This document shows positions 35,790-46,170 of a stretch of DNA of 53,079 nt, piece by piece. The stretch's first letter is position 1; every line of letters begins with the position of its first letter. Made by a program: the position numbers and the translations under genes. Under the pieces are notes generated by a model that was given only the letters and a program-made list of their open reading frames with translations, searched no databases and was not told where the DNA came from. The stretch is taken from positions 1 through 53,079 of the forward strand of contig JALRBS010000059.1 of the NCBI GenBank assembly GCA_023262325.1, given 5' to 3'. The stretch is from Ilumatobacteraceae bacterium. GTDB lineage: Bacteria > Actinomycetota > Acidimicrobiia > Acidimicrobiales > Ilumatobacteraceae.

Positions 35790-35805
35790 TGTTTCCTGGG
35801 AATCC
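35790..35805. promoter_or_regulatory. degenerate parS-like half site
   Basis: TGTTTCCTGGGAATCC keeps the left half and core of the upstream palindrome but loses the right end. It abuts the rsmG stop and may be a weak ParB site or chance. Confidence 0.3.
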
Positions 35806-36381
35806 CTACGAAACCCCTTGTAACACGGTGATCGATCCGGAGGTGTCCGAAATACGTTGCTGTGTTGCACCCGGAATATCGCGGAGGAGGGGCTCCCACC
35901 GGGAAATGCGGGGAGTCGGAGGCTCCGCAACGAGGAGTAGACCACCGGGTCGAAGTTGCGTACGTGTCGCACGAAGCACGGCCTCGGGAGGTCCAAAGCT
36001 TCTCGCTGTTACGGCATCAAATCGGTGATGTGAAGGGACGTATCCGTATACATCGCCGCAAACAACATGCGTTGATTCCCCAGGTCGCTCCAGCATTAAG
36101 CGATGAAACTGTCTTTTCAATAGGTCGGTGCGCTTCTCCCGGCGATCAATGCACGTCAGACGAAGATCGCGACGATCATGCGCAATGACAAGGGCTGGAA
36201 GTCCACCACCCGAACCAAGGTCAAGCACGTGTGAACCTGCTGGAACGGCGCCGAGACCAGTGACGAAAAGGCGTGCTCGCTGAATTTCTTCATAGAGGTC
36301 CGTCGGACCAATAATCCCGTGATCCTGTGCAAGTTGCAGCAACGAAACAAGAAGTTCGTCGTTCTGCTCGTCGGCAGCCAT
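35806..36381 (-). CDS. rsmG: 16S rRNA (guanine-N7) methyltransferase RsmG
   Basis: 191 aa. SAM-binding HVLDLGSGGGLPALVIA, TCIDRREKRTDLLKR, VCGDVYG and DAVTARSFGPPE are GidB/RsmG hallmarks; it methylates G527 of 16S rRNA. Slightly shorter than the usual 205-240 aa at the C-terminus. It lies between jag and parA in the normal origin order. Confidence 0.95.
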   Translation of the reverse strand: MAADEQNDELLVSLLQLAQDHGIIGPTDLYEEIQRARLFVTGLGAVPAGSHVLDLGSGGGLPALVIAHDRRDLRLTCIDRREKRTDLLKRQFHRLMLERPGESTHVVCGDVYGYVPSHHRFDAVTARSFGPPEAVLRATRTQLRPGGLLLVAEPPTPRISRWEPLLRDIPGATQQRISDTSGSITVLQGVS

Positions 36382-36398
36382 TGCCGGCCGTGATGTGC

Positions 36399-37226
36399 TT
36401 AGGCCGGCGACACGATGACGCGGCGATTCGGATCTTCACCTTGAGAGGCAGTCGACACGCCGTCCTCGTTCGCAAGCACATCATGAATGACTTTGCGGTC
36501 GGGTGATGCCATCGGCTCAATCGCAAGTGCCTTACCGGACTCACGAACCTGGTTCGCAATCTTCTTCGCGAATGCCTCAAGCGATGCTTTTCGCCGCTCG
36601 CGGTACCCGGCAATGTCAACCCGAAGATGGGTGTCGTGGTCACCAAGACGGCGTTGTGCCGCAACTCGGGCAAGATCCTGGACTGCGGTGAGTGTCCGTC
36701 CGCCCGGACCAACGAGAAGTCCGAGGTCTTCGCCGTTAACCGACAACTCAAGTTCGGTGTCATCTCGTTGTAAATCAACGGTTGCAGCCACTCCGAAGGC
36801 AGCGGAGAGTCCGGTAAGGAACTCGATTGCCGCCTCGCCTACTCGAGCCGGATCGATGGATTCTCGCGGTACATCGTTTGACACGTCAACTCCCCCTGCA
36901 TTTTGCTTGTCGCGCTGACCATTGCCATTCTGCCGTTTTCGCGGCGCGCTGTCACGGTTGGCTGCTGGTTTGCGGGGACCTCGATCGCGTTGACCATTTG
37001 ATGAATTCGGACGCCGATCTCTCCTGCGTGAATCTCGCTTTGCACGAACCTCGGTCGGCCGAACCCGTGCACGAACCTTTGCCTCACTGCGTACACGGCC
37101 AAATAAGCCATTTTTTGCGTCTTCAACAACTTCAATGTCGGCCTCATCGGCGGCAACGCCGAGTTGGTCGAGTGCTCGTTCGGTCGCCTCTTCGATGGTT
37201 CGACCCGTTGTTACTACCCATTCCAT
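36399..37226 (-). CDS. jag: Jag/KhpB RNA-binding protein
   Basis: 275 aa. Jag-N domain (about 3-55, WVVTTGRTIEEATERALDQLG and KNGLFG), a long basic low-complexity linker rich in Arg, Asn and Gly (about 60-110), a KH domain with GLLVGPGGRTLTAVQ, and R3H ending with RKVIHDVLAN. It binds RNA and influences division and the envelope in other bacteria. Directly downstream of yidC. Confidence 0.95.
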   Translation of the reverse strand: MEWVVTTGRTIEEATERALDQLGVAADEADIEVVEDAKNGLFGRVRSEAKVRARVRPTEVRAKRDSRRRDRRPNSSNGQRDRGPRKPAANRDSAPRKRQNGNGQRDKQNAGGVDVSNDVPRESIDPARVGEAAIEFLTGLSAAFGVAATVDLQRDDTELELSVNGEDLGLLVGPGGRTLTAVQDLARVAAQRRLGDHDTHLRVDIAGYRERRKASLEAFAKKIANQVRESGKALAIEPMASPDRKVIHDVLANEDGVSTASQGEDPNRRVIVSPA

Positions 37227-37255
37227 GAGTTCAGTCCTGTTCTTGGATGTCGTCG

Positions 37256-38362
37256 TTATCCCTTGCGGCGGCCGCCCGGCCGTCGAAGGTCGTCTTTTCG
37301 TGCATTCTTCGATGGTTGAGGCCTGCCCTTCGGGCCTGACGAACCACCACCGCCAGTGCGCGAGTTCGATCCCTTTGGCGAAGGTCTCGACTCTTGAGGT
37401 GATCGTTCGGTGCGCTTCTTCGCTGGAGCCTCACCTGATGTCGCACCTTCTAGTTCTCGTTTTGCTCGAGCGAGGAACCCCCCGCCTTCACCATCGGACA
37501 GTTCACGAGCCTTCGCGCTTGCGGCCTGAGCCTGACGGCCGAGCGACTCGTCACCAGCGTAAAAACGGCGTGTGATATAGACCTGAACGAGAATTCGGAT
37601 GATCGATTGAATGATGTAATAGATCACCAATCCGACCAGGAAGAAGATTTGGAACACCGCAAAGACCACCGGCAGGTATTGCATGAGTTTCTGTTGCGAC
37701 TCCGACATTGTCGGGCTAATCGAGGCGCGTGCAGCAACCATTCGCTGCTGAAACAAGTACAGAAGTCCAAGCACAACAACTAGCCCGGCGTAAATGAGTC
37801 CACGTCCAAACTCGCTGCCAAGCATCTCGGCGGGCGATTTTGAGAGATCAAGACCCCAGGACGGCATCGATGTTTGTCGGACCAATGTCGTGTACATCGA
37901 CGATGATTGCGACAAGTAGCGGGGGAGGAACCCGATGGTTTCGTCAGCTCGACCAACTGAGGTAAGGACAGCGCGGGCAATTGCCGCATTTGGACCAGTC
38001 GGTTCGTAGGTTGCATCGTGCAAGATGCGGAACATGACGATGAACACCGGCGTCTGTGCCACCAGTGGCAGGCATGAGGCCATCGGGTTGACTTTGTGCG
38101 CCTGATACAGCTTCATCATCTCTTCGTTGAGCTTCTGGCGATCGTTCTTGTAATCCTGTTGCAAGCGGCGCATTTCGGGCGCTAACCGTTGCATTTCAAG
38201 CATTCCCTTGGTGCTCTTCAGGGTGAGAGGAGTCACCAGCGCCATCACAACGAAGGCAGCGAGCGAAATGGCAACCGTGAAACTTCCCGTGACTTCGTAA
38301 AGCCAGTTAAGTACCGAGGCTGGAACCTCAAATACGCCTGCAATCAGGGCTGTAGATGTCAT
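37256..38362 (-). CDS. yidC: membrane protein insertase YidC
   Basis: 368 aa, Gram-positive type without the large periplasmic domain. Core: [21 protein letters not shown]..., [17 protein letters not shown] (cytoplasmic hairpin), [23 protein letters not shown], and later helices with [13 protein letters not shown]. It ends in a long basic, Gly/Ser-rich tail (about 300-368) that probably contacts ribosomes. A 4-nt overlap with yidD. Confidence 0.96.
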   Translation of the reverse strand: MTSTALIAGVFEVPASVLNWLYEVTGSFTVAISLAAFVVMALVTPLTLKSTKGMLEMQRLAPEMRRLQQDYKNDRQKLNEEMMKLYQAHKVNPMASCLPLVAQTPVFIVMFRILHDATYEPTGPNAAIARAVLTSVGRADETIGFLPRYLSQSSSMYTTLVRQTSMPSWGLDLSKSPAEMLGSEFGRGLIYAGLVVVLGLLYLFQQRMVAARASISPTMSESQQKLMQYLPVVFAVFQIFFLVGLVIYYIIQSIIRILVQVYITRRFYAGDESLGRQAQAASAKARELSDGEGGGFLARAKRELEGATSGEAPAKKRTERSPQESRPSPKGSNSRTGGGGSSGPKGRPQPSKNARKDDLRRPGGRRKG

Positions 38363-38622
38363 GTCTGGCTCAGAGCTCCGTCATGGTGTTGTTCACGAAT
38401 TTCAGAAAGTGGGACTGGGTCAAAACCGGAGGGTCCGAATGGTCGACAACGCAACAATCTGCGAATTGTCAACCACATCCCGCGGCGCGAACCAAACAAA
38501 AGGATTGATTCTTGGGCATAACACGAACACGTTGGCGTGAATCGACACGGTGAAGGCCGCCATTGAAAGGCTCGTTGGTACCAATCGATCGCAGCGAGCA
38601 TCCGCATCTGCGTTCGGGTCAC
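38359..38622 (-). CDS. yidD: membrane protein insertion factor YidD
   Basis: 87 aa from GTG 38622, which overlaps the rnpA TGA by four nt. Signature: [52 protein letters not shown]. The longer frame to 38886 runs antiparallel to no homologue and overlaps rnpA, so it is rejected. Membrane-associated helper of YidC. Confidence 0.95.
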   Translation of the reverse strand: MTRTQMRMLAAIDWYQRAFQWRPSPCRFTPTCSCYAQESILLFGSRRGMWLTIRRLLRCRPFGPSGFDPVPLSEIREQHHDGALSQT

Positions 38623-38963
38623 GTTGAACCGCTCACCTGATCGAGAATATGTGCCACTTCGAGTTTCAACTGTGTGTGTTGCACGGTTCGCAACATTTCG
38701 CTCCGAGCCTGAACCGGGCCGAAGAGAAAGTGTCCGGTCAGATCCGACGCGTTGCTGTGGGTTGAAAGAATCGACCGAAGTTGCCGTTTGAGACGGTTGC
38801 GTTGCACCGCTGAACCGTAGGCGCGACCTATCGAGAACCCGATTCGAGCGGGCGATACTGATTGATCCGAAAGGTGGGTGCACCACAACAGTTCACTCCG
38901 TACACGTCGTCCCTGCGCCTGAAGGCGAGCGAATTCTTCGTGGGTACGGATTCGGTGGATCAA
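38619..38963 (-). CDS. rnpA: RNase P protein component
   Basis: 114 aa. [42 protein letters not shown] contains the RNR motif. TTG start at 38963 overlapping the rpmH stop; no better start gives the conserved N-terminus. It pairs with RNase P RNA (not in the window) for tRNA 5' processing. Confidence 0.95.
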   Translation of the reverse strand: MIHRIRTHEEFARLQAQGRRVRSELLWCTHLSDQSVSPARIGFSIGRAYGSAVQRNRLKRQLRSILSTHSNASDLTGHFLFGPVQARSEMLRTVQHTQLKLEVAHILDQVSGST

Positions 38964-39094
38964 GCTGAAAGTCGGGCGCGACCCTTTGCGCGCCGGGCTT
39001 TGAGCACGGCGCGTCCAGCGCGAGTGCTCATACGGGCACGGAAGCCATGCTTCTTTGCACGTCGATGTTGGTTTGGCTGAAACGTTCGCTTCAC
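38960..39094 (-). CDS. rpmH: 50S ribosomal protein L34
   Basis: 44 aa: from GTG 39094, [20 protein letters not shown], then [20 protein letters not shown], the standard L34 sequence. AGGAG lies 10-14 nt upstream of the start. Its TGA overlaps the rnpA TTG. Confidence 0.97.
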   Translation of the reverse strand: MKRTFQPNQHRRAKKHGFRARMSTRAGRAVLKARRAKGRARLSA

Positions 39095-39424
39095 GTCGTC
39101 ACTCCTGGGTGTCTCCAGCCCTTCGCATGCTCGTTACGGGCTGGATGTAAATTCGTCGTACGCAGGTTGTCATCAAACAACAGACCTGACCTCGCAAGGC
39201 TACGCCGCGAAGACCCGCGCGCCAACACGACGGGATTGATGTCATTTGATTGTCGGGGTTTTCCACAGGGGGACGCGCGTGGTAGTGTTGTCTCTCTGCT
39301 TCGCGCGGGGAAACCCTCAGAATTAGTACGAAATACCGTTGTCCACAGATGTGGATAAGGGTGTGGGTAATTACATTGATGTAACGCACAAACGAACTTC
39401 GTTGTCCCATAGGAAGGAAACGGC
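39095..39424. promoter_or_regulatory. rpmH-dnaA divergent intergenic region with DnaA boxes
   Basis: 330 bp without a gene. Contains a 7-bp hairpin (CCAGCCC/GGGCTGG) in the rpmH leader; a DnaA-box-like TTTTCCACA (39259-39267); TTGTCCACA (39339-39347) next to a perfect TGTGGATAA (39350-39358). A possible dnaA promoter is TTTCCA (39260-39265), 17 nt, TAGTGT (39283-39288), with the first box over the -35, which would suit DnaA autorepression. AGGAAGGAAA precedes the dnaA ATG as Shine-Dalgarno. Confidence 0.65.
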
Positions 39425-40792
39425 ATGTCAGAGACAGGAACCACGACTGACCTGTGGGAAACCATCGTTCCAATCTTGCGCGATCAACTCACCGAATCAG
39501 TCTGGTTTTCAACCTTCAACGACGTCACGAATATCGGCACCGCCGGCGCGCTCGTCCTTGAAGTACCCAACAACGTCGCAGGGGAACGCATTACTTCCCG
39601 ATACCGATCGATGATTGATGACGCACTTGTCGAGGTCGGTCATCCAGGTCTCGTCTTTGATGTAAAGGTCGCTCCTTCGATCGATGACATCCCCTCCGCA
39701 TACGTTGAGGTACTTGCGCCTGCGAGCTCCACCGAGACTCAACCCGCATCAACCGAGGTGCTGTCGGACGGTCGCGGCCTCAATCCGAAGTACACATTCG
39801 ACACATTTGTTCGTGGGGCCTCGAACCAGTTCGCTCTCGCCGCAGCACAGCGAGTCGCAGAGACACCCGCCCGGTCGTACAACCCGCTCTTTGTGTATGG
39901 ATCTGCTGGACTCGGCAAGACGCACCTACTCCACGCGATTGGTCATTACGTCGAGTCGCACTATCGCCATCACGTCGTTCGCTATGTCTCAACCGAGTCC
40001 TTCATGAACGAATACGTCGATGCCATTCGATCGAACTCCATGGCTGGTCTGCGACGCCGATACCGAGAAGTTGATGTTCTGCTCATCGACGACGTTCAAT
40101 TTCTTGAGGGCAAAGAAGGTCTCCAAGAGGAGTTCTTTCACACCTTCAACGCGCTTCACGGAGCAAACAAGCAAATCGTGCTGTCGAGCGACCGCATGCC
40201 AGATGCAATTCCGACCCTCGAGGAGCGACTGCGTGGGCGATTTAAATGGGGTCTGATCACCGACATTCAGCCGCCAGATTTGGAAACCCGACTTGCAATT
40301 CTGCGAAATAAGAGCGAGCGCGACCGGGTTGAAGTGCCGGCTGAAACCCTTGAATTCATTGCCTCGAATATCACTTCGAACATCCGTGAACTCGAAGGGG
40401 CCCTCATTCGGGTGACCGCGTACGCGAGCCTGAATGGCGTCCCCATTACGACCGAACTTGCCCAATCGCAACTGTCAGATCTTCTTACGGAGACATCGGT
40501 GAAGCCGCGCACCGACATGGAATTGCTCGTCGAAATGGCGGACATTCTTGGTCACGACGTCGATGCTCTTCGTGGGAAGAGTCGTCAGCGGCCACTCGTG
40601 ACCTCACGTCAGATCGCGATGTATGTCTTCCGTGAACTCACCGATTTGAGTTACCCGAGCATCGCTCGTTTGTTTGGTGGACGCGATCACACGACGGTCA
40701 TTCATGCGGTAGAGAAGATCCAACGGCAGATGGGCGAGCGAAAACAGATCTATGAGCAGGTGACCGATCTGCTGCAACGGTTGAAGGCGTGA
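39425..40792 (+). CDS. dnaA: chromosomal replication initiator DnaA
   Basis: 455 aa. Domain I (1-85), a short linker, AAA+ domain with Walker A GSAGLGKTH and Walker B LLIDDVQFL, IRELEGALIRV, and domain IV with the DNA-binding signature GGRDHTTVIHA. NPKYTFDTFV marks the start of domain III. Domain II is short, unlike the long one of Streptomyces. Confidence 0.98.
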   Translation: MSETGTTTDLWETIVPILRDQLTESVWFSTFNDVTNIGTAGALVLEVPNNVAGERITSRYRSMIDDALVEVGHPGLVFDVKVAPSIDDIPSAYVEVLAPASSTETQPASTEVLSDGRGLNPKYTFDTFVRGASNQFALAAAQRVAETPARSYNPLFVYGSAGLGKTHLLHAIGHYVESHYRHHVVRYVSTESFMNEYVDAIRSNSMAGLRRRYREVDVLLIDDVQFLEGKEGLQEEFFHTFNALHGANKQIVLSSDRMPDAIPTLEERLRGRFKWGLITDIQPPDLETRLAILRNKSERDRVEVPAETLEFIASNITSNIRELEGALIRVTAYASLNGVPITTELAQSQLSDLLTETSVKPRTDMELLVEMADILGHDVDALRGKSRQRPLVTSRQIAMYVFRELTDLSYPSIARLFGGRDHTTVIHAVEKIQRQMGERKQIYEQVTDLLQRLKA

Positions 40793-40796
40793 GACC

Positions 40797-41010
40797 TGTG
40801 GATCACGCCGTGGATCAGATGTGTTCAACCGGTGGACATCGTTGCTTGTCTCGCGCGTTGTCCACCGAATCACACCGATGTCATCGTCGAACGGTGGACG
40901 CGAGTGGAGAACGATGTGTGCGCAGAAATCACATCTGTGCTGGGGTGATGAGCAGTTTTCCCCAATCCACAGCACCTACTATCGCTATTGATCTCTATAT
41001 GTCCCATCAG
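40797..41010. other. probable origin of replication (oriC), dnaA-dnaN gap
   Basis: About six DnaA-box-like 9-mers in 175 bp: TGTGGATCA (40797), CGTGGATCA (40809), GGTGGACAT (40831), TTGTCCACC (40858), GGTGGACGC (40893), CAATCCACA (40963). They match the actinobacterial form TTGTCCACA/TTATCCACA with one or two changes. The only AT-rich part is 40979-41001. Position between dnaA and dnaN is the standard actinobacterial oriC. Confidence 0.8.
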
Positions 41011-41027
41011 GGGAAAAGGATGCACCT

Positions 41028-42125
41028 GTGAAATTTCGTTGTGAACGAGAAATTCTGGCGAACGCCCTCGCCATTGCCGGTCGCGGCGCGACAAGTTCAA
41101 CCGGTACGTCACCGGTGTTGTCGGGAGTCCGACTCGATGTCGCTGAAGGCGAACTCACCATCACTGGCACTGACCTTGAATTGACGATTAAGGCGAGTGT
41201 TCCAGTTGGCATGGACGCGGCCGGATCGACGGTTGTTCCCGCTCGACTGACGGCTGACATTGTGAAGTCCCTTCCGGCGGGAAGCGTCGACGTCACTGCG
41301 ACCGCCGACCAGGTCTCAATCTCGGCGCAGCGGAGCCAGTTCAGTGTCCGACCGATGGCAGTCGCTGACTTTCCGTCCATCGGATCGCCGTCGAGTGAGC
41401 CGTTCACTCTGGCGGCCTCGACGATGGCTGAATCTCTCCGCCAAGTCGTCCGAGCCGCCAGCACCGATGAGGCCCGTCAACAACTGACCGGTGTTCTCAT
41501 CGTGTCTGAAGACGATGCGGTTCGCATGGTGGCGACCGACTCGTACCGGCTAGCAGTGCGCGATATTGAAGGTGGAGCCCTCCTGCAGACGGGCCAGCAG
41601 GTTCTCGTTCCTGCGCGTGCGCTGAACGAAGTGCAACGACTCGTTGGCAGCGAAACCGATCTCAAGGTCTACCTCGGAGAACACGACGCGGTGTTCGAAA
41701 TCGGCGATGTACAGCTCACCACCAGGCTCATTGCTGCCGACTACCCCAACTACCGGAACCTCTTGCCGAGTTCGTATCCCAACGTTGCCACTGTCGGTCG
41801 CGAAGCACTTCTTGATGCGCTGCGACGTGTACGCCTGCTTGCTCAAGGTGGTGCAACCCCCGTTCGGTTGCAACTTGAAGCCGATCACATTGTGCTCTCG
41901 GCGATTACGACTGACGTTGGAGAAGCCTCTGAACAAGTCGACGCGTCGTATGAGGGTGAACCGATGACCGTCGCATTTAACCCTGACTATCTGGCGGCCG
42001 GCGCCGACGCGATCGAGGGCGACGAAATTCGACTTGCCGTCGTCGACCCGATGAAACCTGCTGTCCTGCGCGGCGTCGGACACGACGAGTACCTCTACTT
42101 ACTCATGCCAGTCCGGGTCCCCTGA
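41028..42125 (+). CDS. dnaN: DNA polymerase III beta sliding clamp
   Basis: 365 aa. Three clamp domains; MKFRCEREILANALAIAGRG, LTGVLIVSEDDAVRMVATDSYRLA, and the end DEYLYLLMPVRV match the family. GTG start with AAGGA about 8 nt upstream. Next after oriC, as usual. Confidence 0.97.
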   Translation: MKFRCEREILANALAIAGRGATSSTGTSPVLSGVRLDVAEGELTITGTDLELTIKASVPVGMDAAGSTVVPARLTADIVKSLPAGSVDVTATADQVSISAQRSQFSVRPMAVADFPSIGSPSSEPFTLAASTMAESLRQVVRAASTDEARQQLTGVLIVSEDDAVRMVATDSYRLAVRDIEGGALLQTGQQVLVPARALNEVQRLVGSETDLKVYLGEHDAVFEIGDVQLTTRLIAADYPNYRNLLPSSYPNVATVGREALLDALRRVRLLAQGGATPVRLQLEADHIVLSAITTDVGEASEQVDASYEGEPMTVAFNPDYLAAGADAIEGDEIRLAVVDPMKPAVLRGVGHDEYLYLLMPVRVP

Positions 42126-42135
42126 TCCGGAACCC

Positions 42136-43218
42136 ATGCTCGTCGAGCGTCTCGAACTCATCGATTTTCGCAATTACGCACGCGCCTCGTTCGAACTCAC
42201 CGCTGGCGTCACCTGCGTAGTCGGCAAGAACGGTCAGGGCAAGACCAACCTCGCGGAGTCGTTGGCTTTTTTGTCCTCGCTCACATCGTTTCGACAGGTA
42301 CCGAATGACGCGCTTATCCGTGTCGGAGCCGACGTCGCGATCATCCGGGCACACGTCATTGACGATGGCGGGAGGTCCTCACTGATCGAAGCTGAAATTC
42401 CTCGTGTTGGTCGCGGCCGAGTGCAAGTAAACCGACAGCGGCTCCAACGAACGCGCGACTTGCTTGGAACCGTCCGAACCTCGGTGTTTTCTCCAGACGA
42501 TCTCATTTTGGTGAAGGGTGGCCCAGGTGAACGGCGTCGGTTTCTTGACGAGACGCTCGTCGCACTTGCGCTCAAAAACGACGCGTTGCGACTTGAGGTC
42601 GATCGAATTCTTCGCCAACGAAACACGCTGCTTCGCCAGATTGGTGGCCGTCTCGACGGCGACGCGATCGTCACCCTTGATGTGTGGGATGAACGTCTTG
42701 CACAGGTTGGCGAACAGCTCGGTCATGCGCGTCAGGTGCTCGTCGAGAACGTAACTCCATACGTCCGCACTGCGTATGCGCATCTCGCGGGTGAAATGAC
42801 CGACATCGGTCTCTCGTACACGCCGTCATGGCGAACAATTGGACTTGCCGAGGCGTTACGTGCTGCTCGCAACGATGACGTCCGACGCGGTGTCTCAACC
42901 GTCGGCCCGCACCGAGACGAGTTGGAATTATCGATCGATGGACTGCCGGCTCGTACTCACGCGTCCCAAGGCGAACAGCGAACGCTCGCCCTGGGTTTAC
43001 GACTCGGCGCACATCGTCTTGTGAGCGAACGCGCCGAATCAAGTCCTGTTCTCATTCTTGATGATGTGTTGTCAGAACTCGACGAAGAACGAGCAACAGC
43101 ACTACTCAACGACATTCCGGCCGGTCAGGTCATCATCACGACCGCATCGGCGCTGCCGGCGGCTGCTCAACCCGACCGAATCTTGTACATCAGCAACGGT
43201 ACGGTGGCACCGAAATGA
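42136..43218 (+). CDS. recF: recombination protein RecF
   Basis: 360 aa SMC-like ATPase: LIDFRNYARASFEL, Walker A GKNGQGKT (30-37), signature ASQGEQRTLALGLRL, Walker B LILDDVLSELDE. Loads RecA at gapped DNA. Follows dnaN by 10 nt; 4-nt overlap with the DciA gene. Confidence 0.97.
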   Translation: MLVERLELIDFRNYARASFELTAGVTCVVGKNGQGKTNLAESLAFLSSLTSFRQVPNDALIRVGADVAIIRAHVIDDGGRSSLIEAEIPRVGRGRVQVNRQRLQRTRDLLGTVRTSVFSPDDLILVKGGPGERRRFLDETLVALALKNDALRLEVDRILRQRNTLLRQIGGRLDGDAIVTLDVWDERLAQVGEQLGHARQVLVENVTPYVRTAYAHLAGEMTDIGLSYTPSWRTIGLAEALRAARNDDVRRGVSTVGPHRDELELSIDGLPARTHASQGEQRTLALGLRLGAHRLVSERAESSPVLILDDVLSELDEERATALLNDIPAGQVIITTASALPAAAQPDRILYISNGTVAPK

Positions 43219-43517
43219 CCAACCATGAACCGGTACCGCTCTCAGAATCGATTGATGATGTTGTCCGTGCACTTCGTGGTCCAAGTAAGGCGGTCGTTGC
43301 CGGAGTCTTTGGACAGTGGGAAGACTCGGTTGGCGAGTACGTCGCCCGCAACGCCCGTCCGTTGCGATTCGACGATGGCGTGCTCACCGTCGAAGTTGAC
43401 GAACCAGCCTGGGTGACCCAAGTGCAATTTATGAGTGGCGAGATCATTCGACGCCTCGCTGAGGTTGCCGGAGTCGATGTCAGAGAATTGGTTGTGCGTG
43501 TCGCCCGGCGTCGCTGA
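43215..43517 (+). CDS. DUF721/DciA-like helicase-loading protein
   Basis: 100 aa: a KH-like DUF721 domain (GQWEDSVGEYVARNARPLRFDDGVLTV with EPAWVTQVQFM). DciA is the ancestral DnaB loader in bacteria without DnaC/DnaI. ATGA overlap with recF, the classic recF-DUF721-gyrB order of actinobacteria. It would act on the DnaB encoded in this window. Confidence 0.9.
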   Translation: MTNHEPVPLSESIDDVVRALRGPSKAVVAGVFGQWEDSVGEYVARNARPLRFDDGVLTVEVDEPAWVTQVQFMSGEIIRRLAEVAGVDVRELVVRVARRR

Positions 43518-43536
43518 ACACACGGCATGATGTGAC

Positions 43537-44004
43537 ATGGCCTCGGAACTCCTCGACAACCTCAAGCGCGATCTCAGCATCGCAATGAAACAGCGCGATG
43601 CGGTTACCACTTCAACAATTCGAATGGTGCTCGCAGCGGTTCAAGTCGCGTCAGTCGCAGGAAAAGAGGCTGTGGAACCTTCCGACAGCGATGTCGTCGG
43701 TGTGCTTCGATCGGAAGCGAAACGTCGTGTGGAAGCCGCCGAGTTATACGACCAAGCCGGACGTACAGAAAAGGCTGCTGCCGAGCGATCCGAACTCGGG
43801 GTCATCGAGCGTTATCTTCCGGCGGCGATGGATGACGCTGCCCTTGAGGCAGTGGTGCGCGAGGAAGTTTCGGTGGCACAGGCTGCCGGTCATGACGGTC
43901 CGAAGGCGATGGGAGTCGTCATTGCCGCGGTGCGGTCGAGGGTGGGCGACGCTGCGGACGGGTCACGAATCGCGGCCACGGTGAAGCGCGTCCTCAACCC
44001 CTGA
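43537..44004 (+). CDS. GatB/YqeY domain protein
   Basis: 155 aa. LKRDLSIAMKQRDAVTTSTIRMVLAAVQ, EAKRRVEAAELYDQAGRTEKAAAE and the C-terminal GPKAMGVVIAAVRSRVGDAADGSRIAATVKR match YqeY, the GatB C-terminal-like stand-alone protein linked to tRNA amidotransferase. Its place between dciA and gyrB is not the mycobacterial arrangement. Exact role unknown. Confidence 0.92.
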   Translation: MASELLDNLKRDLSIAMKQRDAVTTSTIRMVLAAVQVASVAGKEAVEPSDSDVVGVLRSEAKRRVEAAELYDQAGRTEKAAAERSELGVIERYLPAAMDDAALEAVVREEVSVAQAAGHDGPKAMGVVIAAVRSRVGDAADGSRIAATVKRVLNP

Positions 44005-44085
44005 TTCCGACCGCTTTGGGCGGGCGTGAACGAGGTGAACGGGGGCGATCCGATGGGGGTGTGACCCTTGACGCACAAGCCCGAA

Positions 44086-44119
44086 TTGACCCTTCCGCGC
44101 AACACCCGTTTGGTACGAT
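44086..44119 (+). promoter_or_regulatory. weak promoter candidate for gyrB
   Basis: An extended -10 TGGTACGAT (core 44114-44119) lies 95 bp before gyrB. TTGACC at 44086-44091 is 22 nt away, too far for a standard -35, so the -10 may act alone. The rest of the 210-bp gap shows nothing else clear. Confidence 0.3.
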
Positions 44120-44214
44120 TAGCAGGTGCTTTTCGGGTCGTATTGGCCCCTTTCGCGCACGCACAACAGCCTTGGCAGGCGCCATGAGGCACGACGAAAC
44201 GAACGAGGTACTGA

Positions 44215-46169
<1,955 letters not shown>

Positions 46170-46170
<1 letters not shown>

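Noticed and set aside
38623-38886. Long N-terminal extension of YidD
   Set aside because: It lies inside rnpA in another frame; YidD is about 85 residues and its motif-bearing part begins after GTG 38622.
44041-44100. Riboswitch or leader RNA before gyrB
   Set aside because: No conserved fold could be drawn; only a weak -10 candidate is visible.
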